Source: Dechloromonas sp. CZR5
Lineage (GTDB): Bacteria; Pseudomonadota; Gammaproteobacteria; Burkholderiales; Rhodocyclaceae
Assembly: GCF_008711155.1 (NCBI RefSeq)
Contig: NZ_VUYQ01000012.1
Location: 1-62,110, forward strand
Reading direction: 5' to 3'
DNA: 62,110 nt
Below, piece after piece: positions 1 through 7,897 of the stretch. The position numbers and the translations under genes were made by a program. The notes under the pieces are model-generated. The model was not told the origin of the DNA. It saw only the letters and a program-made list of their open reading frames with translations, and did no database searches. The stretch's first letter is position 1. Each line of letters starts with the position of its first letter.

Positions 1-276
1 CAGTGTGAGAGGTCGCATGAGGTGTCCTTAAGAAAGGTTCAGTTCAGGCTATCACGGACTTTTTCGTCTTCAAGTCCCGTTCGGCAACGTCGAAAATATT
101 CCGTCGCCCTACCGTTCTGCGAGGGGGTTATTGAATGCGCATGGTGTGTTGCCGACAGATCAACGGCGCCGAAGCGCGTTTTATGCCGACCATGGCTGCA
201 CGATTCCGGTCGATGCGTAGAGGTGCGGATACCTCGCCATCGAGAGCTACTCGGCATAACCCGGTTCGCGGCATAG

Positions 277-537
277 TGGATCAACGAATGCCTGATCCGG
301 GCGGTGGCGCTGTACCTCGCCCAGCACGCCGGGCGGCAGTACGACACCTTGTTTTCTGACGAGGCGGATGGGCCGCTCGATCCCGAGCGTAAGCGCATGT
401 TCATGGCGATGAAACGAGAAGTCCTACGGCTGGGCGGCTACCGGCAGGAGTTTTTTGTGTCGCAGACGCCTGAACTGACGGCCATGGCCGATGCAGCGAT
501 CGATCTGGAGGCGATGGCTTTATCGGCCACTGCATAG
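277..537 (+). pseudogene. C-terminal remnant of an SbcC/Rad50-like ATPase
   Basis: An in-frame stop at 274-276 precedes an open stretch that reads like the extreme C-terminus of island-borne SbcC/Rad50-type ATPases. It has a Walker-B-like FSDEADGPLDPERKRMFMAMK, then a D-loop region, and the ending VSQTPELTAMADAAIDLEAM. The upstream residues WINECLIRAVALYL continue the same family pattern, but no ABC signature, coiled coil or Walker A is present to the left. It is therefore a decayed tail of a much larger gene. The first usable start is GTG 304, with no convincing ribosome-binding site, so translation is doubtful. The stop codon and truncation are seen directly; the family assignment is from motif recognition. 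Confidence 0.5.
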
Positions 538-747
538 CATTGACGGAATTCGTTTCATTGACCTATCATGTGTCTGCGGTTCATGCCGAACCGTGGGCAA
601 GTTGGCGCCCGTCAGTGCACGCACCGGAGGCTCTCCGGCACGGCAAAGCCAGTTGATTAGTCGCAGACCTCGTTTCGGCTGGATGAACTCCTGGAAAGCC
701 GGACAACGCGTGCCGTCCTGAAGCGCTTTCCGTTATGGAGCTCATCA

Positions 748-2415
748 ATGACAGCTACCGTTACGGCATCTTCGGACGCCAATCTCCCTTCTGAACAATT
801 TCAGGCCGCGGCACTGTGGACCTTTGTCCACCTGAAAACGCCCCGTTTTACCTCCGCCGTTGCACTCGATGTGATCCGGCAATTGAAGCCGATCATCGGC
901 GAAAACCCGAAGCAGCTTGCCAAACGGCTTCGCACCGCCTTGGGCGAACAGGGCGTTGCCCTCAAGCATGTCCATGCGCTCGATGCGGCAGCCCGCCTGC
1001 TCGGGCACGCCGATTGGCATGCAGTTAGTCGTGAACAGCCGGCGGCGACTCTCAAACTATCGCCGATAATGGCCGAGGCCCCGGAAGAGATGTTTGCCGA
1101 TTGGCGCCGGTTGGCTCCCCGCCTGTGCGACTGGTGCGATGCCTGGCTCCATGAACGAGGGAGCGAGATCTTCCAGGTGCGTTTTGGGGCCGGCTACATC
1201 ATGGTTTGCATTCCGGTTCCCAGGGAAGGCGGGCCGGCGGGAAGCAAGGACGAGGTGCCGCTGCTGTTGATCACCCCGCTCGGCGACAGCGAGCATTGGT
1301 TGCAGAAAGCTCCTTCAGCGTTCGAAACCCTGCGTCGCCATCTAGAGGAATCCGGCAAGGCCGTTCTGGATGGCGTCGCCGTGCTGCAGCTGTGCAATCG
1401 CTATAGCGAGGACGTCCTTGCGCGCCTGCCTGCAATACCGCAGCCGGTATGTCCGACGGATGCCGCCAATTCCGAATTGGTTCTGCTGCACGAGGACAAC
1501 GAACTCCTGCCCGGCTCGGGCTATGAGATTGCCCGTGGGGATGAGATGACCTGCTGGTCGCAACTCGAATTGGCCATGAAGGATCATCCGTCGGCCGAGA
1601 TTACCTTGGATGACGGGGCTTGGCGTATCGGGGCAGGCCGTTACGTCTGGGAACTGTCGACCATTCATCCGAAGGATTTCGTTCCCGGTCTGGTCGTTAC
1701 CGTGCTGAGCGAGGTCGACTCGGAAAAGTTGCTGCGCCGGTACAAACTCGTGAAGCGGATATTCTCGGACCGCCTCAAGCACCACGAGGTGACGAAACGT
1801 CTGCAGTATCTGAGCGGCCCCTCGGATACCTATCGTGTCGACCTGCACAAGCTGCTGTTGGTCTTGAACAAGGTCGGATTGACCTGGGACGACCTCTGCC
1901 GGCAGGACGACGTGCAGCAGGAAATGGTGCCTGAACTGCCTGTCGGTTTCGTCATGACCGTGATCGAGCGGCTCAAGCCCAAGGATCCGAACGTGCTTTT
2001 TGCAGTACCTAGCCGTTCGGAATTGGTACGCGTCGATGACGACTCGCTGCTCCGGACCTTGTTACCGCGGATCGGCATCGTTCGCTATCGCTTGGCCAGG
2101 GATGCCTCCGAAGATTGCAGACAGACCGTCCGCGAAGCCGTCGAGGAGTTCGGTACGTCGGTCCGGATGCAGGCTCTGACGGCTGCGGGGCAGCTTACCA
2201 ATCCGGACGATCCGCTGCCCTATCTGGTCTACGCCAGCGATGGCGAAGAACTGCGCTTGAAACTCGAGTCTGAAGGACTGGTAATGCATGCCGGCGTAAT
2301 GCCCCATCTGTTCCCGACCGAGGGCGTGATCGAGAAAATGCCGAACATGTGGTCCTATGCGTTCGGGCACAGCTTGTATCTCGACATCGATTTCGCGGAA
2401 GGGAGCACGCAATGA
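748..2415 (+). CDS. Island cargo protein with an N-terminal Glyoxalase_8-like helical motif
   Basis: The product is 555 residues, starting at ATG 748 behind a GGAG 7 bases upstream. Residues about 56-93 (AKRLRTAL, KHVHALDAAARLLGHADWHA) match the pattern of the small helical domain named Glyoxalase_8, where a conserved histidine, a LG(Y/H) pair and a W-(N/H)-(T/A) end recur. The remaining 450 residues have no motif I recognise; they are mixed alpha/beta with no signal peptide or membrane segment. The stop overlaps the next gene's ATG by four bases (ATGA), so the two genes form a translationally coupled pair. The same motif recurs in the proteins at 22169 and 25550. Function is unknown. Confidence 0.7.
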   Translation: MTATVTASSDANLPSEQFQAAALWTFVHLKTPRFTSAVALDVIRQLKPIIGENPKQLAKRLRTALGEQGVALKHVHALDAAARLLGHADWHAVSREQPAATLKLSPIMAEAPEEMFADWRRLAPRLCDWCDAWLHERGSEIFQVRFGAGYIMVCIPVPREGGPAGSKDEVPLLLITPLGDSEHWLQKAPSAFETLRRHLEESGKAVLDGVAVLQLCNRYSEDVLARLPAIPQPVCPTDAANSELVLLHEDNELLPGSGYEIARGDEMTCWSQLELAMKDHPSAEITLDDGAWRIGAGRYVWELSTIHPKDFVPGLVVTVLSEVDSEKLLRRYKLVKRIFSDRLKHHEVTKRLQYLSGPSDTYRVDLHKLLLVLNKVGLTWDDLCRQDDVQQEMVPELPVGFVMTVIERLKPKDPNVLFAVPSRSELVRVDDDSLLRTLLPRIGIVRYRLARDASEDCRQTVREAVEEFGTSVRMQALTAAGQLTNPDDPLPYLVYASDGEELRLKLESEGLVMHAGVMPHLFPTEGVIEKMPNMWSYAFGHSLYLDIDFAEGSTQ

Positions 2416-3383
2416 ATGCCGTCGTCGAGAATCTTCGTGGCTTGCTTGAAACGCGTGATGTTGGCGGCTTTCTCACCGCCTACGAGAATGTCGTGCCGGG
2501 AAGTGATGTTCGCACGATCGACCTTACGGGAATTACCCAGCGAATCTTTCCGCCGGTGCTGCGCGAGAAACTCGCGAATGGCGCTCTGTCCGGGGTGGAT
2601 ACGCTAAGGCTCTGGCGGCTGGTACGCAGCGGCCGGCTGCTGGTGATCGACAATGAATTGCTCGACGGCATCAACGCGCTGCTTGATGCGGCGTGGCGCG
2701 AAGTCGAGGGTCCGGATGCGCCGCTTCCCCAAAAACTGGTGACTTTTCGTGATGTGCAAGAATCGCGGCCGGCACAGAACGTTCCGCGACCGGCTGCGGC
2801 TGCAACGAAGGACGGTGGTGAAATACCCATGCGCCGTATCGTAGTGGCCAGTGCATTTACGCTCGGCCCGGTGCATCTGAGTGATGTCCTGTCTTTCCGG
2901 AAGAATATGTGCGCCAGCTCGCAAGAGCGGGAATTCCTGCTGGCGATACGACAGTATTTCCCCAGCCTGCGTGCCTATCCCAATGTGCCCTTGCGCAATT
3001 TCATGGATGTCGACGGTTTCGTCATGCGCCTGTCCGATCGCCATCGACAGTATTCCTGGGCGGCCCAGGTGGATGTGCTTCTTTGCACTGAAGACGAGGA
3101 TCCCGTCGCGGGCTTCGAGTTGGATTCGGTAATGCACGATTCCGACGAAGCATGCGAGCGGGATAGGTTGAAGGATGAATTGTTTTCGCAGGCATCCTTG
3201 CCGCTGGTCCGCATCAGGGCCGACGATACAGCCAATGTGCGGGCCGAAGATTTTTTCGACTTGCTGGTCGCCGAGAGTGAAATGCTGGACCGCTTGCGTC
3301 CCCGGCGCCTGCGCCCCCGCCGGAATCACGACAGGCTGATTCCGGCCGAGGTGCAGATACATCGCGCCGGGGTGGGCGTGTAG
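2412..3383 (+). CDS. DUF2726-like protein coupled to the preceding gene
   Basis: The start at ATG 2412 (323 residues) is chosen because it overlaps the upstream stop as ATGA; an open frame back to 2349 exists but is inside the previous gene. The C-terminal half, about residues 175-295, resembles DUF2726: SSQEREFLLAIRQYFP, then VDVLLC, then VAGFELDSVMHD, RDRLKDELF and LPLVRI. In that family the pattern is thought to be a restriction-endonuclease-like fold, with the acidic residues of VDV and ELD as candidate metal ligands. The N-terminal half is not recognised. The pairing with the first protein suggests a two-component cargo module on the island. A nuclease role is inferred, not shown. Confidence 0.65.
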   Translation: MNAVVENLRGLLETRDVGGFLTAYENVVPGSDVRTIDLTGITQRIFPPVLREKLANGALSGVDTLRLWRLVRSGRLLVIDNELLDGINALLDAAWREVEGPDAPLPQKLVTFRDVQESRPAQNVPRPAAAATKDGGEIPMRRIVVASAFTLGPVHLSDVLSFRKNMCASSQEREFLLAIRQYFPSLRAYPNVPLRNFMDVDGFVMRLSDRHRQYSWAAQVDVLLCTEDEDPVAGFELDSVMHDSDEACERDRLKDELFSQASLPLVRIRADDTANVRAEDFFDLLVAESEMLDRLRPRRLRPRRNHDRLIPAEVQIHRAGVGV

Positions 3384-3401
3384 CCGACCTGTATCGCACC
3401 T

Positions 3402-3707
3402 TCAAGGAGCGGCCGAAGATTCGAAAATTGGCAGGCCTTCGATCATGGCTGCCTCGCGATCGAACAGCAACCAGACGACGCCGGCCTGTTCCGCGATCTC
3501 GAAGATCGCGGCCAGGTCGGTTTCCTCTGGAATCCGATAACACGCGGCGCCGACATAGACGAGACCGCCGCAGTCATTCGGATAGGCGTTGACCGACAGG
3601 TCGTCGTCGGCCAGTTTCAGGCGCGTGCTTGGACTGAGATGAAATAGAGATAGCTCGACAAGTGGTTCAGCCTGAGTTCTCAGGCTTGCCACCGAAGATA
3701 GGTCCAT
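3402..3707 (-). CDS. DUF5983-like small island protein
   Basis: The product is 101 residues; ATG 3707 is preceded by AAGGAAGGAG, a strong ribosome-binding site. The sequence runs LSPSTRLKLADDDLSVNAYPNDCGGLVYV, then IFEIAEQAGVVWLLFDRE and ends EGLPIFE. This matches the pattern of DUF5983 proteins found in proteobacterial integrative elements, which also end in a (V/I)xGLPxF-type motif. No catalytic residues are evident. It overlaps the 3' end of the zinc-ribbon gene upstream by 41 bases, so the two are probably co-transcribed on the minus strand. The role is unknown and the family call is from pattern memory. Confidence 0.6.
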   Translation of the reverse strand: MDLSSVASLRTQAEPLVELSLFHLSPSTRLKLADDDLSVNAYPNDCGGLVYVGAACYRIPEETDLAAIFEIAEQAGVVWLLFDREAAMIEGLPIFESSAAP

Positions 3708-3879
3708 TTGTGTCTCCTTCCTTTTTATGGGGCGTATTCTTCATGATTTTCGAGCGCGTGGCTGCCTTGTGGTGAAAGCTGATGCCGCAGCGTCGGCAAC
3801 GGAACCAGCGCAAGCGTCCCAATAAACCCAGCGGCTCGCCAGTACCTGCGCAAAGCGGACATCCAGGAGGTGTGTTCAT
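3667..3879 (-). CDS. Small zinc-ribbon protein
   Basis: The product is 70 residues. ATG 3879 follows a very good ribosome-binding site (AAGGAGG, 8 bases upstream), which argues for a real gene despite its size. Two CxxC pairs, CPLC at residues 8-11 and CRRCG at about 28-32, separated by TGEPLGLLGRLRWF, make a classic four-cysteine zinc ribbon. The tail is basic and then Gly/Asn-rich. Its 3' end overlaps the start of the next gene. Such ribbons in mobile elements usually bind nucleic acid or a protein partner; which applies here cannot be told. Confidence 0.6.
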   Translation of the reverse strand: MNTPPGCPLCAGTGEPLGLLGRLRWFRCRRCGISFHHKAATRSKIMKNTPHKKEGDTNGPIFGGKPENSG

Positions 3880-3978
3880 TGTTGCGATGCCTCCTTGAAG
3901 TGCCAGAACATGCCATAGGCGAGGCTGTGGGAGCTGCGGGACGGCGAAAGCTGCATCGAAGTTGGCCGGGGCATGGCA

Positions 3979-4560
3979 CTAAACCAGGCCGCGTTCGGCA
4001 AAAGACAGGATTTGGTCACCCGCCACGATAAAATGGTCGATGACCCGTACATCCACCAGACTCAGTGCCGACTTCAGGTTGTGCGTCAGCAGTTCGTCGG
4101 CTCGCGACGGTTCGGTTTCGCCCGAGGGGTGGTTATGGGCGATGGCCAGTGCCGCCGCGTTGCGGGCCAGGGCACCTTTGACCACCTCGCGTGGATAAAC
4201 GGAGGTCTGCGTCAGCGTTCCCCGGAACAACTCTTCCGCCTCAATCAGCCGATGATGGGTGTCCAGGTAGATGACCAGGAACACTTCATGTTCCAGCCCC
4301 GCACAATGCAGGCGGAGCCAATCACGCAGCGCCTGTGGCGAAGACATGATTGGGGCACTACGCATTTGCTCGCGCAAGTCGCGCAAAAGCAATTCACGAG
4401 CTACGTCGAGGCGCCGGGCCAATAGGGAGGCTTTTGGGTCATCCCTTGCAACCGAAATGGTCGGGCTACAGATGTGCGATGCGCCGGATGCTGAAGGGTA
4501 GGCGAGGGGCGAGAGCAATTCGCTGACGAGGTCAGCACGGCTCAAGGCGGACATATTCAT
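3979..4560 (-). CDS. radC: RadC-family JAB/MPN-domain protein
   Basis: The product is 193 residues. The C-terminal domain carries the JAMM signature: Glu92 in HEVFLVIYLD, then H142-N-H144-P-S-G and S152-R-A-D155. The chromosomal RadC helix-hairpin-helix start is replaced by a short N-terminus, as is usual for plasmid, phage and island copies. RadC proteins accompany mobile elements widely; despite the name, a DNA-repair role is not supported in E. coli, and the fold is that of metal-dependent isopeptidases. ATG 4560 has TGAGGAGAACGCC before it. The long 5' leader contains the structured element described at 4583-4812. Confidence 0.9.
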   Translation of the reverse strand: MNMSALSRADLVSELLSPLAYPSASGASHICSPTISVARDDPKASLLARRLDVARELLLRDLREQMRSAPIMSSPQALRDWLRLHCAGLEHEVFLVIYLDTHHRLIEAEELFRGTLTQTSVYPREVVKGALARNAAALAIAHNHPSGETEPSRADELLTHNLKSALSLVDVRVIDHFIVAGDQILSFAERGLV

Positions 4561-4582
4561 GGCGTTCTCCTCAAAAAATGCG

Positions 4583-4812
4583 AGAAAAGGGGAAAGCCAA
4601 TCCCCAGAGGAATCGCTTCCCCTGAGGATGAAAGTGCGCGGACGAATCTATCAACTTCGGTCGGGCACGATAGGTAAGGCAGGTATCGACTGCAACGCCG
4701 GTTCAAGGCCGGGAAGCATTCCACGATGGAACGCGTACTAGCTGGATCAGTTTCCGGCAGTGGATACTGGGGCTCAAGAGGGAGGATGGGGCGGCCATCC
4801 ACAAGCGCAGGA
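4583..4812 (-). ncRNA. Structured leader upstream of radC (radC-motif-like RNA, copy A)
   Basis: Two parts are seen. Next to the gene, GGGGAAAGCC (4589-4598) pairs with GCTTCCCC (4615-4622). Further upstream, GCAG-GTATCGA-CTGC (4679-4693) forms a hairpin inside GGC...GCC. GCATTCC-ACGAT-GGAACGC (4716-4734) is a second hairpin, and a tail GGCTCAAG...CCACAAGCG follows (to 4807). The same order occurs at 7711-7868 and 15309-15467 with base-pair-preserving changes. A published conserved RNA, the radC motif, lies upstream of radC and other DNA-processing genes of mobile elements. I believe this is it, but no covariance search was possible. It is written as minus-strand RNA because the downstream gene is on that strand. 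Confidence 0.6.
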
Positions 4813-4935
4813 AATTCAGCAGGTTTGCGAATGGCGCCCATGGCGATGGTCGTGTTCTCTGAATTCCTGGCCAGAGTAAGCGTGTTCCCGCACCCGGGCA
4901 GATGGATGGTTATCCTTGGATCAGACACATCCAAC

Positions 4936-5607
4936 TCATTGAAAGACGCGAGGCTCGATCGTCGCACCACGCATGAATTCGACATAGGCACCGGCCTTGC
5001 CGATGTCGCTGAAACTCGCGACAAGCTCTTCTCGCCACAGGACCGCCCAGGGGCGATCGATATCGCCGGACGGTTTGATGATCAGGTCGGCTTCCCGGTA
5101 GGCGGCGTGACGATACAGAAAATCACCCGATGCCCAATCTACGATGGCAAGGAGATGAGCGCACAGGATGGCGCCTCCGCCGTGCTCGCCGGGCTCAATC
5201 AGCAGCGGCACCTTAAGAATTCCGCCGGAGCGCCCTATATGGCCGACGACATCGTGTTCTTCGAGCCAGGGGGAGCCCGTAGTGGTATCGCCCAGGATCA
5301 AACGCACCCGGCGTTGCTTGATGCGACAGGACTCCAGAACCCTGGCGACCTTGGCGTCGGTGCCTGGATCGAAATAGGTGCTGCGTGTCAGGGGCGACTG
5401 GCCCCAGGCCCGGACGGCATTGCAATACTTCTCGTAGCCCGCCAGAGTTGCATAATCCTGGTCGGTGAAGACCAAGTCGGGGCAGTCCAATTTCCGGGCG
5501 ATCTGATTGGCATGGTCACGGGCATTCGCGAAGCCGAAACAGGTTTGGCCTTTGCCACAATCGATGACATAGAGTTGCTGATCGGCATTGATTTGCACGT
5601 TGCTCAT
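4936..5607 (-). CDS. Conserved island protein of unknown function
   Basis: The product is 223 residues. ATG 5607 is preceded by GAAAGGAACCCAAG, a plausible ribosome-binding site 6-7 bases away. The sequence is soluble, with no signal peptide and no motif I can name. It contains a stretch rich in His and Asp (STYFDPGTDAKVARVLESC, IRLILGDTTTGSPWLEEHDV) and another with GEHGGGAILCAHLLAIVDW. Its length, minus-strand orientation and place between radC and other small island genes suggest a backbone gene of the element rather than cargo. It lies between the radC leader and a short leucine-rich gene; the 375 bases between it and radC hold the structured element. Confidence 0.6.
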   Translation of the reverse strand: MSNVQINADQQLYVIDCGKGQTCFGFANARDHANQIARKLDCPDLVFTDQDYATLAGYEKYCNAVRAWGQSPLTRSTYFDPGTDAKVARVLESCRIKQRRVRLILGDTTTGSPWLEEHDVVGHIGRSGGILKVPLLIEPGEHGGGAILCAHLLAIVDWASGDFLYRHAAYREADLIIKPSGDIDRPWAVLWREELVASFSDIGKAGAYVEFMRGATIEPRVFQ

Positions 5608-5719
5608 CTTGGGTTCCTTTCGCGGTCGCGTGGAACCCGCTCCCCGCGGGGTGTGGGCCCCACGGAGTATTGCGTGATCGGCCGTGTTTCTGCAAGGCCG
5701 AACTATGACGATGGGCGAT

Positions 5720-5959
5720 TTAGGCTGCCTGCATTGCAGGCCGGGGAACTCGCTCGCTGGTGACAGCGTCGGGGAGCACGATCTGCTCTGAAATCAGTCG
5801 ATCGAGTTTCAACAGCAGGCCATCTGCGTGCTCTTGGTCATCTAGGCACAAGGATGGACGCAATCTTTCGAGCTCCTTTTTCATGATACGGAGCTGCTGG
5901 ACGGCCGCATTCTCGGCGTGCGCTTCGATGGCATTCAGGATGGCGGTGATGGTAATCAT
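5720..5959 (-). CDS. Small helical island protein
   Basis: The product is 79 residues from ATG 5959 (a TTG one codon upstream also fits), with AAAGGAAG 8 bases before the start. It is mostly amphipathic helix: ITITAILNAIEAHAENAAVQQL, then MKKELERLRPSLCLDDQEHADGLLLKLDRL. The pattern suggests a short coiled-coil or dimerising protein. No family is recognised. It is one of a run of short minus-strand genes (3402-7437), each with its own leader and ribosome-binding site. Confidence 0.5.
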   Translation of the reverse strand: MITITAILNAIEAHAENAAVQQLRIMKKELERLRPSLCLDDQEHADGLLLKLDRLISEQIVLPDAVTSERVPRPAMQAA

Positions 5960-6206
5960 CAATGGCTTCCTTTCATTGCTGAGGAAAAGGGTTCAGGTGC
6001 CGGCTCGGATTGGCGAATGCGGGTCGGCTGTACGGGACTAGCTCATGCAAAGTGGCCGGGGATGGCCCTTGCACGTATGGGTATGGGGATTCGAAGGATC
6101 GGGCGCACAGCTGGGCAAGCAGTGAGCGTTGGTGGGCTCCGCTCCGTGAGCCGGGAGAAAATCCCGACATCACGGATGAGCCGACGCTTGCCCGGCGACT
6201 CTCGGC

Positions 6207-6710
6207 TCAGGCGGTCGCGCGCTTTGCGGTTGTGTTGGGCGCAGACTGGATTTCGGTGGGCGCGGGTGACAGCTCGGGAGCGTGTTGCCCGAAAGCTGTA
6301 CGAGCGGTAGCGGGCTTGGCCTCTCGATTGAGACGGCCAATTTTGGCTACGGCCGCTTCCTTGGTTACTTCGGGTAAGCACTCGACGGCGAGGTCGCTGC
6401 CATCACGCAGTCCTGATTGCAGACTGCGCCAGGGACGGACGAACAATTCGTGGCACACCTGGCGGACGAACTGTCCGATTCGCTGGTTGCGTACCACGCG
6501 GGTCTTGTGCCGGCGCAAGGACTCCTTGCAGCCCAAGTACAGCGCCAGATGAGCACGTTTCATTTCCGGATCGGACTCGAGCTGAGCCAGGACTTCAGTG
6601 GCGATGACCGGGTCGTGGCCGACGCGCTGGTAGAAGCCAACCCAGGCCCGTTCCTCCTCGGTTTCGATGCTGGCGCGCCGGGCACGAGGGCGGGTTTTAT
6701 CAGAAGACAT
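6207..6710 (-). CDS. Hypothetical island protein with charged N-terminus
   Basis: The product is 167 residues from ATG 6710; GGAG lies 7 bases upstream. A longer frame to 6860 is rejected because it would cross the leader hairpin and the divergent promoter region. The N-terminus is basic (MSSDKTRPRARRASIETEEER), followed by a helical core with WVGFYQRVGHDPVIATEVLAQL and KESLRRHKTRVVRNQRIGQFVRQ, then an Ala/Pro-rich tail that looks disordered. It has no known motif. Composition and context suggest a nucleic-acid-associated backbone protein, but that is inference only. Confidence 0.55.
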   Translation of the reverse strand: MSSDKTRPRARRASIETEEERAWVGFYQRVGHDPVIATEVLAQLESDPEMKRAHLALYLGCKESLRRHKTRVVRNQRIGQFVRQVCHELFVRPWRSLQSGLRDGSDLAVECLPEVTKEAAVAKIGRLNREAKPATARTAFGQHAPELSPAPTEIQSAPNTTAKRATA

Positions 6711-6734
6711 GATGTTTTCTCCAGAGGCTAGTGG

Positions 6735-6775
6735 AGAGAACACTTGTCCCCTGTCGGGGAAACGGTGGGCTCCCC
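6735..6775 (-). promoter_or_regulatory. Leader hairpin of the 6710 gene
   Basis: Read on the minus strand, GGGGAGCCCAC (from 6775) can pair with GTGTTCTC (ending about 6735) using G-U pairs, with an inner GTTTCCCCGACAGGGGAC loop that itself contains CCCC/GGGG. The same arrangement, a G-rich arm about 40-60 bases before the start and a GTTCTC or GTTCCC arm just before the ribosome-binding site, is found at 7459-7500, 15078-15112 and 4589-4622. This copy lacks the longer covarying element seen in those three. Confidence 0.4.
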
Positions 6776-6838
6776 GAGGTTGCATGGACCTGCGGTGCTG
6801 ATAAGCTGAACACTCACAGGTCAATAGGTGCCCACACC

Positions 6839-7069
6839 ATGCTGCGTGCAGGCAATGCACTACGGTTCACGCCCGACGAAATCGAGGCCTTTCAAAAACT
6901 TGGACTCGACTTCGACGGGGCGCGAACGACGGACGATCTCGAAAGCGTGTTGGCCCGGTGGGCCGATACGCTGAACGACGAATGTCCCGATCTGCTGGAA
7001 AAGATCGCCGTAGAAATGGCCAAGGCCAAGGGCATCCCGCTACCCGCGCGCTTGACGCGGGTGCGTTGA
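6839..7069 (+). CDS. Small helical protein, divergent from the 6710 gene
   Basis: The product is 76 residues from ATG 6839; the upstream AGGTCAATAGGTGCCCACACC offers only a weak ribosome-binding site. The sequence is helical and acidic, with LRFTPDEIEAFQKLGLDF, then TDDLESVLARWADTL and DLLEKIAVEMAKAKGIPL. It is one of the few plus-strand genes in this stretch, and its 3' end overlaps the convergent 7040-7261 gene by 30 bases. Family unknown. A small DNA-binding or adaptor protein is possible but not shown. Confidence 0.5.
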   Translation: MLRAGNALRFTPDEIEAFQKLGLDFDGARTTDDLESVLARWADTLNDECPDLLEKIAVEMAKAKGIPLPARLTRVR

Positions 7070-7261
7070 TGCGACTTGGCCGTTGCATTCGGCAATCCGA
7101 ATCCAGCGGTCGGCGATCCGGTCCAGATAAACCAGGTCGTCGGTCTCGATCTCACCCGACTCTCGCAAGCGGGTGATAACCTCCTTGACCAGGAACGGGT
7201 CGTCCTTGGCCAGTTGAACCACGGTGGCGGCAATGCGCCGGCGGTAAAGACTGATCGACAT
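7040..7261 (-). CDS. Small hypothetical island protein
   Basis: The product is 73 residues from ATG 7261. It is helical and charged: LYRRRIAATVVQLAKDDPFLVKEVITRL, then ETDDLVYLDRIADRWIRIAECN. No signal peptide or known domain is present. It lies 2 bases downstream of the 7437 gene's stop, so the two are very likely one transcript behind the structured leader at 7459-7868. The start is chosen because it sits just after the upstream stop; a longer frame to 7468 is the out-of-frame shadow of that neighbour. Confidence 0.5.
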   Translation of the reverse strand: MSISLYRRRIAATVVQLAKDDPFLVKEVITRLRESGEIETDDLVYLDRIADRWIRIAECNGQVASTHPRQARG

Positions 7262-7263
7262 GA

Positions 7264-7437
7264 TCAGCCTCCCACGGTACGAGGCTCGGAAGCGCTGCCG
7301 GCACGTTCGGAGACATGTGGCTGCGGCTTCAACAGCGCCGGGACAGTTGGCATGCGCTGGGATGGCTGGGCGTAGCCAGAACCTCCCAACAACACGGCGA
7401 CCGGACGCGACATCTTGATCACGGGGATTGCGAACAT
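7264..7437 (-). CDS. Short ORF behind a structured leader
   Basis: The product is 57 residues from ATG 7437, with AAGGAGAACACC directly before it, an excellent ribosome-binding site that supports translation. The sequence begins MFAIPVIKMSRPVAVLLGG and is otherwise Pro/Ser-rich and low in complexity. The same GGAGAACACC leader end precedes the methylase-helicase gene at 15047. This may be a small island protein or a leader peptide for the 7261 gene that follows 2 bases later. Function is unknown. Confidence 0.5.
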   Translation of the reverse strand: MFAIPVIKMSRPVAVLLGGSGYAQPSQRMPTVPALLKPQPHVSERAGSASEPRTVGG

Positions 7438-7710
7438 GGTGTTCTCCTTCGGAAATGAAAGGGAACACCCGTCCCTGGCGGGGAACTTGGGGTTCCCCGT
7501 TCGGGATGCGCTGCCAGGATGGCGGCGCGGCTCAATACATGCCATGCGGCATGTGTAGCGTGAAGGCCCCCGATTCTTGCAAAACGGGACCTTCGCTTAC
7601 TGCCGTATGACCCGAAAGTCGTGCGGCGGCGCAACGGTCAGCCAGTTGGCTGAAATAGATACTCGGCCGTGAAAACGACCGGACCCGGCCGAAGCCGGTG
7701 AACTCTGGAA

Positions 7711-7868
7711 GGCAGGTAACGACTGCAACGCCAGCGATGCTGGACTTCAGGGCAACCGAGGTTGCCGACGAAGGCTGAGCGGGCACGATGTCCGCAGAAA
7801 GCCATTGCAGTATTGCGCAGGTTACGTCATCGACTCAAGGCTGCATGGTCGTTTGCCACCTGCAAGCG
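7711..7868 (-). ncRNA. Structured leader element (radC-motif-like RNA, copy B)
   Basis: Hairpins visible in plus-strand coordinates are GCAG-GTAACGA-CTGC (7712-7726), AGC-GAT-GCT (7734-7741), GGCAACC-GA-GGTTGCC (7751-7766) and CGGGCA-CGA-TGTCCG (7780-7794). They are followed by a conserved single-stranded-looking tail GCCATTGCAGTA...CTCAAGGC...CCACCTGCAAGCG. Copy C at 15309-15467 shares about three quarters of its bases, with paired changes in the stems. A second hairpin lies nearer the gene (7459-7500: GGGAACACCC with GGGGTTCCC). The element starts 30 bases from the caspase gene's stop and precedes the 7437 gene by about 270 bases. Confidence 0.6.
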
Positions 7869-7897
7869 TCCGGGATCGAGATCGCTTTCTCTCGACA

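Noticed and set aside
22..276. Short overlapping frames at the extreme left edge
   Set aside because: Arg/Ser-rich sequences typical of shadow frames in GC-rich DNA, without starts that have ribosome-binding sites.
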